Below the pieces are notes generated by a model. The model saw nothing but the letters and a program-made list of their open reading frames with translations, was not told where the DNA came from and ran no database searches. A DNA stretch of 8,122 nt from JALGWN01 sp964598025 (GTDB lineage: Bacteria; Arandabacterota; Arandabacteria; Arandabacterales; Arandabacteraceae), in assembly GCA_964598025.1 (NCBI GenBank), contig CAZRAU010000127.1, forward strand, positions 1-8,122, written 5' to 3'. Of this stretch, positions 1 to 6,000 are shown one piece after another. Both the position numbers and the translations under genes were made by a program. Within the stretch, counting starts at the first letter, position 1. Every line of letters begins with the position of its first letter.

Positions 1-27
1 CTGCCGGGCGCGTTCCCTAAGCAACAC

Positions 28-33
28 GGGGGT
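28..33 (+). promoter_or_regulatory. Probable ribosome binding site of the beta-helix gene
   Basis: GGGGGT lies seven bases before the ATG at 40. It is G-rich rather than a textbook AGGAGG but is the only purine-rich run in the 39 bases available upstream. No promoter can be judged because the window begins here. Confidence 0.5.
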
Positions 34-39
34 ACTTCG

Positions 40-111
40 ATGAAAACCGGGGCAGTTCTATTAATGGGGTTTGCGGCGCTGGCTTTGCTCATGCAGGTCT
101 CGGCTGAAGCT
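40..111 (+). other. Signal peptide of the beta-helix protein
   Basis: Residues 1-24 have a short basic N-region, a hydrophobic core of Ala, Leu, Val and Met, and a small-residue end. Cleavage is most likely after Ala22 or Ala24. There is no lipobox cysteine, so the protein is probably released to the periplasm or beyond rather than lipidated. Confidence 0.8.
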
Positions 112-918
112 AAGACCTACTTCGTTCCGCGGGATATCGATGATGTGCGGATGGCACTCAGGGAGGCCTCCTACGGTGATACGGTGCTTGTCTCTCCGGG
201 CAGGTACAAAGTGCAGGCAAAAATCAGGAGTGGTGTGGTTCTCACCTCAACCGACGGCCCGGATTCCACGGTCCTGTGGAACAAGCGGTGGCACATCCTC
301 AATCTGAATGACTGCGACATGGAGACCAAGATCTCGGGGCTCACGTTCGAGGGCAAGGGCTGTAACGTCTGCTTTGCCTGCACCACCGGTGCGCCCGTAA
401 TAGAGGGTAACGTGATCAAGCAGTCCTGGGACGGCATCAGTCTTTACAGGTGTAACGCCCTGATAAAGGACAACGTCATAGCCGGCTGCAACCGCGGCGT
501 CTACATGGATTACAGCGATCCCGAGATCGTGGGCAACGTGCTGCGCAACAACGGGGATGGAATATCGATGGTATCCTCGGCTCCGGTCATTGCTCGCTGC
601 GTGCTGGAGCACAACGGGCGGGCACTGCTTATTCACGGCCACTCCTATCCGACGATAGGCGGTTCGCTGTCCGCGGCCAATAGCTTCATCTCCAACGGCT
701 ACAGCGTCTATAACATGGGACTCCGTATCGAGGGGACCCAGTACACGGATCAGCGGGAGGTGGCCGTGGCCGCCTATAATTATTGGGGCAGCCTGTGTCC
801 CGAGGAAGCCAAGATGCGAGGTGACGTGGTCTTCCGGCCGTGGACCGACGCCGAGTTCACGACCACCTATGAGAAATGCCTCGAGCAGCAACCTGCTGAG
901 GAAGAGCGGTCCCGCTGA
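40..918 (+). CDS. Exported right-handed parallel beta-helix protein
   Basis: This 292-residue protein is complete. Residues 1-24 look like a Sec signal peptide: a Lys2 start, a hydrophobic core at about 5-20, and small residues (SAEA) before Lys25. The first mature stretch (about 26-80) has the usual N-cap of these proteins, with 'YFVP', an amphipathic helix and then 'GDTVLVSPGRY'. Residues 119-223 form a beta-helix with a strict 21-residue coil. The C-terminal cap has 'YNYWGS' (246-251) and 'VVFRPWTD' (263-270), a pattern common at the end of parallel beta-helix (PbH1, DUF1565/NosD-like) proteins. The tail is polar and acidic. No lyase catalytic triad can be assigned, so enzymatic activity on a polysaccharide is possible but unshown; a binding or structural surface role is equally likely. 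The ATG at 40 is preceded by GGGGGT at 28-33, seven bases upstream. It probably leads an operon with the two genes downstream. Confidence 0.88.
   Translation: MKTGAVLLMGFAALALLMQVSAEAKTYFVPRDIDDVRMALREASYGDTVLVSPGRYKVQAKIRSGVVLTSTDGPDSTVLWNKRWHILNLNDCDMETKISGLTFEGKGCNVCFACTTGAPVIEGNVIKQSWDGISLYRCNALIKDNVIAGCNRGVYMDYSDPEIVGNVLRNNGDGISMVSSAPVIARCVLEHNGRALLIHGHSYPTIGGSLSAANSFISNGYSVYNMGLRIEGTQYTDQREVAVAAYNYWGSLCPEEAKMRGDVVFRPWTDAEFTTTYEKCLEQQPAEEERSR
394..708 (+). repeat. Five beta-helix coils with a 21-residue period
   Basis: Coil starts align at residues 119 (PVIEGNVI), 140 (ALIKDNVI), 161 (PEIVGNVL), 182 (PVIARCVL) and 203 (YPTIGGSL), each exactly 21 residues after the last. Each coil has alternating hydrophobics, then a turn with Asn or Gly (GN, DN), then a second strand such as 'DGISLY', 'RGVYMD' or 'DGISMV'. 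This is the pattern of stacked rungs with Asn ladders. The repeat is at protein level; the DNA copies have diverged. Confidence 0.85.
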
Positions 919-919
919 T

Positions 920-952
920 TCTGCTTGGACTCTCGGGAGTAATTCGAGCAGA
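920..952 (+). other. Imperfect inverted repeat in the gap between genes 1 and 2
   Basis: TCTGCT (920-925) can pair with AGCAGA (947-952), and inside it ACTC (929-932) pairs with GAGT (937-940) around a TCGG loop. There is no T-tract after the outer arm, so this does not look like an intrinsic terminator. It could be a weak mRNA structure between the two cistrons, or chance. Confidence 0.25.
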
Positions 953-963
953 TTGCATCATGT

Positions 964-968
964 GGGGA
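964..968 (+). promoter_or_regulatory. Ribosome binding site that fixes a TTG start
   Basis: GGGGA at 964-968 is seven bases before the TTG at 976. The frame is open only from 943, after an in-frame TAA at 940-942, and holds no ATG or GTG upstream of 976. The ATG at 960 is in another frame and stops after four codons. The first in-frame Met downstream is at residue 86, beyond the first membrane helix, so TTG is the best start. Confidence 0.65.
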
Positions 969-975
969 CGTTAGA

Positions 976-3021
976 TTGGCTGACTTATCCGGGGCCGACC
1001 GCAAGATCCTGCCGGCGATCATCCTGATCGCTCTGGCACTGCGGATAGTATTCGTCTTCGACATAAGCGATTCACCCTATTTCGATTATCCGACCCTGGA
1101 CGCCTTCTGGTATGATGCCAAGGCCCAAGACGTGCTCGCAGGCGATCTGGTCGCCAGTACGGGCACCTTCAGGGTCCCTCTCTATATCTACTTCCTCGCC
1201 GGGATCTACTCGGTCTTCGGCCACTCCTTCATGGCGGTGTTTCTCATACATGCGGTGCTAGGCGCGCTCACCTGCGGAGTGCTCTATCTGTTGGGCAAGC
1301 AGCTCTTCGGCACGCTGGCAGGGGTCGTTGCGGGGCTGGGTTTTGGGATCTACCGTATGGCGCTATACTACGTCGGTGAACTTGTCCCGACCTCTATGCT
1401 GCTGTTGCTCTTGACCGGGGCCGTCTATCTTATTGCGCGTGCCGTTACCAGAAGAAGCATCATCGATTCTCTACTAGCGGGCCTCTGCCTGGGGCTGGCA
1501 TTCCTGTCACGGCCGGATATCGTGCCATTTGCGGCTCTGGTGGCCCTGGCGGTTGCCGTGCTGTTCAGGAAGGAACGCGGCGTCCGTATGGCTGTCACCT
1601 TCTCTTCTGTACTGGTTTGCTTCATGCTTCTCCAGGGATTGCGCAACTATGCGATATTCGACAGGTTTTTCGTTTTCTCGCCTCAGGGCGCGGTCAACTT
1701 CTACATTGGTAACGCGCGCTATGCCGACGGCAAGACCCCCGTGGCCCCTCCCACCCGCCACCCATATGATATCGGGACCGACCCCAGCCAGGATTCGATC
1801 AACCTCGGCTGCCGGCAGGCGGCTCTGGAGGATGTGGGAAGGGATCTCTCGGAACAGGAGCTCTCCAGATACTACTTCCGAAAGACCTTTGACGAGATAG
1901 GGCAGGACGTTCCCAGGTGGTTGGGTCTGATGGCCCGAAAGGCCTACTATCTGCTCAACTCCTATGAGCGGAGCGATATCAAGCTCGTACCCCGCGTGAT
2001 CGAGAAACACTCCCGGGTCCTGAGACTGCCTCTGCTGTCCTTTGCGGTACCCGTTTCTCTGGGCTTGGTAGGGGCCGCCCTCGCCATCCGTCGCCGCAAT
2101 CGCCTCGGCATGGTCCTTGTGGCCGGAGTCCTGGCGTATGCCGCGAACACGCTGGTGTTTTTCGTGGTATGGAGGTATCGCGTTCCGGCGGTTCCCTTCC
2201 TGATGGTCCTCGCGGGGTTTGCGGTGAGTGAGTTCCACGGGGCCCTGCGGAGCAGGAACATCAGGCTCATGCTGGCTATCGGTGGGGCTGTGGTCGTGCT
2301 CTTCCTGGTATCCGCGTCCCGCTTCCTGGACGTAGGCAAGGAGGACTGGCCGGCACAGTATGTCATGAACGAGGCGGCTCTGTATCTCAGGGCGGGGAAT
2401 TACGAAAAAGCGGTGGAAGTATACAGGGAAGCAATAGAGCTGGAACCGGGTAACGCCCGCGCGTATTTCTATCTCGGCAAAGCCCAAGCAACTGAGGGGC
2501 ACATAGAGGAATCAAAAAGGGCGATGGAGAAGGCCATAGAACTGAACCCAGGTTACCGGCCATATGCTTTTCTGAGCCTGGGAGCCGCTCTTGCCAACAA
2601 AGGCCGGTATGAGCCCGCCGTCGAGTATTTCACCGCGGCTCTCGCGGCCGACTCTGAGCTGGGGCTGGCTGCCTTTAATCTGGGTATATCGCTTATGAAT
2701 CTGGGTAGAACAGAGGAGGCAATTAGAGCCTTCACACGTGCGGAGAAACTTTGTAAAGAGGATATAGGGACATTGGCCGCGATATCGAGAGCTTATATAC
2801 AGATGGGTGACAGCCAAAAGGGTCTATCGCTTGCCCGGAGGCTGCTTGCTGGGGATGCTCAGAACGCCGAAGCCCTATATGCGGTAGGGCTCGGCCTTGA
2901 GGCCGAGGGGAGGCAGGGTGAAGCGTTGGGCTATTTCGAAATGGCCTTGAAATATCAGCCCGGCTCTCCCGAGATCATGCAGAAGATACGTAACCTAAGA
3001 ACCAGACAGTTTTCCAGGTAA
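976..3021 (+). CDS. GT-C (GT39/PMT/ArnT-like) membrane glycosyltransferase with C-terminal TPR array
   Basis: This 681-residue inner-membrane protein has two parts. Residues 1-448 are a GT-C type membrane domain. TM1 is at about 13-29, followed by an acidic external loop with 'DYPTLDAFWYDAKA' (37-50), where GT-C enzymes carry their catalytic Asp. An interfacial helix (67-83, 'VPLYIYFLAGIYSVFG') corresponds to the PL-rich segment of ArnT/PMT proteins. About ten more helices follow, at 87-106, 112-133, 136-154, 163-179, 182-197, 205-222, 352-370, 377-397, 402-419 and 430-448. The loop at 223-350 contains 'FYIGNARYADGKTP'. Residues 462-662 are six TPRs. GT39-like enzymes use polyprenyl-phosphate sugars to modify proteins or lipids outside the membrane; the substrate here cannot be told. 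It starts at TTG, 57 nt after the beta-helix gene, and ends 3 nt before the protease gene. Family assignment is fairly secure; the donor and acceptor are unknown. Confidence 0.85.
   Translation: MADLSGADRKILPAIILIALALRIVFVFDISDSPYFDYPTLDAFWYDAKAQDVLAGDLVASTGTFRVPLYIYFLAGIYSVFGHSFMAVFLIHAVLGALTCGVLYLLGKQLFGTLAGVVAGLGFGIYRMALYYVGELVPTSMLLLLLTGAVYLIARAVTRRSIIDSLLAGLCLGLAFLSRPDIVPFAALVALAVAVLFRKERGVRMAVTFSSVLVCFMLLQGLRNYAIFDRFFVFSPQGAVNFYIGNARYADGKTPVAPPTRHPYDIGTDPSQDSINLGCRQAALEDVGRDLSEQELSRYYFRKTFDEIGQDVPRWLGLMARKAYYLLNSYERSDIKLVPRVIEKHSRVLRLPLLSFAVPVSLGLVGAALAIRRRNRLGMVLVAGVLAYAANTLVFFVVWRYRVPAVPFLMVLAGFAVSEFHGALRSRNIRLMLAIGGAVVVLFLVSASRFLDVGKEDWPAQYVMNEAALYLRAGNYEKAVEVYREAIELEPGNARAYFYLGKAQATEGHIEESKRAMEKAIELNPGYRPYAFLSLGAALANKGRYEPAVEYFTAALAADSELGLAAFNLGISLMNLGRTEEAIRAFTRAEKLCKEDIGTLAAISRAYIQMGDSQKGLSLARRLLAGDAQNAEALYAVGLGLEAEGRQGEALGYFEMALKYQPGSPEIMQKIRNLRTRQFSR
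2359..2961 (+). repeat. Six-unit TPR array at the C-terminus of the glycosyltransferase
   Basis: TPR units begin near residues 462, 496, 530, 564, 597 and 631. The clearest have the family signature: 'GNYEKAVEVYREAIELEPG' (474-492), 'AMEKAIELNPG' (516-526), 'GRYEPAVEYFTAALAAD' (543-559), 'GRTEEAIRAFTRA' (577-589) and 'GRQGEALGYFEMALKYQPG' (645-663). The fifth unit is the most diverged. The repeats are protein-level helical hairpins that normally bind partner proteins. Confidence 0.9.
3016..3018 (+). promoter_or_regulatory. Weak ribosome binding site overlapping the end of gene 2
   Basis: Only AGG (3016-3018), overlapping the last sense codon and stop of the glycosyltransferase gene, lies at a usable distance (six bases) before the ATG at 3025. 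With a gap of three bases between stop and start, initiation by ribosomes finishing gene 2 (translational coupling) is likely. Confidence 0.45.
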
Positions 3022-3024
3022 ACC

Positions 3025-3090
3025 ATGGGAGCTAGGACAGTCTTATTGCCGGCCTTGCTGGTTTCCCTGCTGTGCTGTCCCGTCCTGGCC
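3025..3090 (+). other. Signal peptide of the M6 protease
   Basis: Residues 1-22 have Arg4, a hydrophobic core at 5-16 and 'PVLA' before Met23, which fits signal peptidase I cleavage after Ala22. Cys17 and Cys18 lie in the core, but the preceding 'SLL' is not a good lipobox, so lipidation is unlikely. Confidence 0.8.
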
Positions 3091-6000
3091 ATGCCGCTCA
3101 GACCCGATCTGGTCGTAAGGCTTGAAGATGAAGGAAGGCTCGATGAGGCAAGGGAAACCCTGCTTCTCTCCGACGCCGACCTTGAGGCCAGAAGAGCCCT
3201 TGCAGGCAGGGATTCCATAGAGATTCTGGTCATCCTGGTTGACTTCGATGACGTTCCCGCGGACACAATACTCCACTCGAAAGCCGGATACCGGCATCTC
3301 CTGTTCAGCGGCGAAAACCAATACAGCCTGAGGAACTACTACGACTGGAATTCATACGGCAAACTGGTCGTGTCCGGAGAAGTCCACGGCTGGTTCAGGG
3401 CCCCCGAGCCGCTCTCCTACTACGCAAACGAGCGCCGTGGTATGGGACATTATCCCCAGAACGCCCAGCGAATGGTGGAGGATGCCGTGGCCGCCGCCGA
3501 CGGAGAGGTGGACTTCTCCCGGTACGACAATGACGGCCCGGACGGCGTCCCCTCCAGTGGTGATGATGACGGATTCGTCGATTTCCTTTTCGTCATACAC
3601 AGCGGACAGGGTTATGAATGGACGATGAACCCGAATCACATCCATTCCCATGTAGCCGATATCAGGGCCAAAGAGGTTGACGGGGTTTTCGTCAAGCCCT
3701 ACGCGACGGAGCCTGAAGACGGCAGGGTCGGCACATACGCCCATGAGCTGGGCCATCTGCTGGGGCTGCCGGATCTCTACGATGTGACGCTCAATACCTT
3801 TGGACTCGGAATGTGGTCGCTGATGGCTTATGGCTCCTGGGGTGGAGGGGACGGCTCCAGGCCGGTGGGCTTGGACGCATGGTCACGATACAAGCTGGGG
3901 TTTCTGGAACCGGCCGTCCTGGACACCAACCTCGCCGGCTACAATCTTCCCTGCATCGAGGATGGTCCCCACGCATTGCTGCTCTGGTCCAAGGGCTCAA
4001 CCGGCCCGCAGTACTTCATTGTGGAGAACCGCAGGGCGAAGGCGTGGGATGAGTTCCTGTCCTGGTTCGGGGAGGGTTTGTTGGTTTATCATGTGGACGA
4101 AAGGCTGCGAGACAACTCCTCGGAGGGAGATCACCTGGTCAGCCTTGAGCAAGCCGACGGCAGATTTGATCTCGAGCAGCGTAGGCTTTGGGGGTTCGGG
4201 TCGGACGGCGGCGATCCGTTTCCCGGCTCTGAGGCAAACCGGGAGTTCACCTGGTGGACTCTTCCCGACAACTATGCCAATGAGGGCGTGCCGACTGAAG
4301 TCAGTCTTCGGAACATCAGCGATCCCGGCGACACCATGTCGGTCGATATCGAAGTCAGATCGCCCATAATCGTTTTCGACAGTTATGCGATAGACGATCG
4401 CGGGGGCGATGGCGACGGAACACCGGATCCCGGTGAAGAGATGAAAGTCAAGATAAGGCTCCGCAATTATGGAAGTCGGGCCGAGAACGTAACCGTTCGC
4501 ATAAGTACGGACGATCCCAACGTCTATCCTCAGGAGGCCACGGTCGGAGCCGCTTTGATACCCGATAGTTCACTGTCCGACCCGTTGATCTTCGATGCAG
4601 CTTTGGGCCTCGACATTCCCGAACCATACGAAGTGGTCTACACTCTGGAGATCGAAGCCGTACACGATTGCGGTGTCTATGCTTCCGAGGACAGGTTCGT
4701 CATCTCGGTGCCTCTCCGAGCCGCAAGCGGATGGCCCAGGAGCGCAGGTGACATGCTTTCGGGCCCCGTTGCGGTTGCCGACATGGACCATGACGGGTTC
4801 GGTGAAGTCCTGGTCGGATGCGCGAATAAGCGGGTCTACGCCTGGAACCATGATGGGAGCCCGGTTCCGGGTTGGCCGGTCTACGCCGGTGGGGTGGTGA
4901 CATCCAAGCCTGCGGTATGTGACATAGACGTCGATGGGAGGCTGGACATAATCGTCGGTTCCCAGGATGGCAGGGTCTATGTCTTCTGCAACGATGGTGA
5001 ACGACTGGACGGCTGGCCTCAGTCGACGGGCGGAGTCATACTCTCTTCGCCGCTGCTTTCGGACATAGACGACGATGGCATGGTTGAGGTCGTCTGTGCA
5101 TCCACCGACGGCTGGGTGTATGCCTGGAACGAGAACGGGAAGCGTGTGAAGGGCTGGCCCGTCCAGTTGGGAGGCTCTGAAATCTGGATGTCGCCGGCCG
5201 CGGCGGATATAGACGGCGATCATGTCGCCGAGATCGTAGTGGGCGGGTACGGAGGTGACCTCTATGTTCTTAACGGTGAGGGCAAGGTGTTGGAGGGATG
5301 GCCTGTGTCGGTCGGGAGGGGATGCGGGCGAGGGGCACCGAGCCTTGCTGACTTTGACGGGGACGGGTTGCTCGACATAGCGGTGTCGGGCTTGTTTGCG
5401 AATTCGGTCTACCTGGTGGGGACCGACGGGCACATCAAGGACGGCTGGCCGGTATGGTCGAACAATTGTGAAGGCCTGAGTTCACCTGTACCTGCTGACG
5501 TCGACAACGACGGACTCCCCGAAGTTGCCGTGGCCACGTCATGCGGGACCATAGTGGCCTGGAACGCCGATGGAACCACGTGTGGTGCCGTAAGCGGTCA
5601 GGCCGCGAATGCCGTCTATCATTGTGAGCCTCTTTTCGTTGACCTGGACGGCAACAATACGATAGAGGGCATCATTGGGACCAGCGGCAAGGACACCAGC
5701 GAGGTCGATGCCTTCGGTTCCGAGGGCCGTGTGCTCGGTTTTCCTATTCGGGTTCCGGGACGGGTTTGGTCTACGCCTGCGGTCGCGGACGTCGAAGGCG
5801 ACGGGACGGTCGAGCTGGTCGTAGCCACGACGTCCGGCGAAGTGCAAATGTGGCGTTTCGTAGGTGCACAGGCCGCCGGCAGGGTTGAGTATTCCCAGTC
5901 GAGAGGCGACATCTGGAATACCGGTCTCTATGGTTTCAGTCCCAACGCCAACGTTCCCCTGGCCGATCTGGCGCTCAGCGCCGGCGACATCACGGTGGAT

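Noticed and set aside
3..20. Possible end of an upstream gene (five codons then TAA at 18-20)
   Set aside because: Only a few codons are visible, so a stop codon here could be chance. It cannot be supported as a gene fragment.
247..891. Open frame of 214 codons on the minus strand within the beta-helix gene
   Set aside because: It covers most of a strongly supported gene in antisense. No signature or plausible start was seen.
960..974. Four-codon micro-frame ATG-TGG-GGA-CGT-TAG just before the TTG start
   Set aside because: It overlaps the ribosome binding site. Nothing supports translation, and such frames occur by chance.
1507..2502. Open frame of 331 codons on the minus strand within the glycosyltransferase gene
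   Set aside because: It lies antisense to a well-supported gene, has no recognisable motifs and is rich in shadow residues such as His, Gln and Arg. Long antisense frames are expected in G+C-rich coding DNA.
3067..3078. Cys17-Cys18 in the protease leader considered as a lipoprotein cleavage site
   Set aside because: The residues before Cys17 (Ser-Leu-Leu) do not fit the lipobox, and a better signal peptidase I site follows at Ala22.
3813..4369. Overlapping frames of 79 and 179 codons on the + strand inside the M6 domain
   Set aside because: Frame-shifted shadows of the protease catalytic domain, rich in Arg, Pro and Trp, without their own signals.
4570..5433. Open frame of 287 codons on the minus strand within the protease gene
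   Set aside because: It is antisense to the repeat propeller region. Regular spacing in its translation mirrors the repeat on the other strand, not a real protein.
4729..5862. Repeat region considered as a DNA-level tandem repeat or CRISPR-like array
   Set aside because: The repetition is at protein level (about 141-147 nt units with diverged codons). There are no identical direct repeats or spacers.
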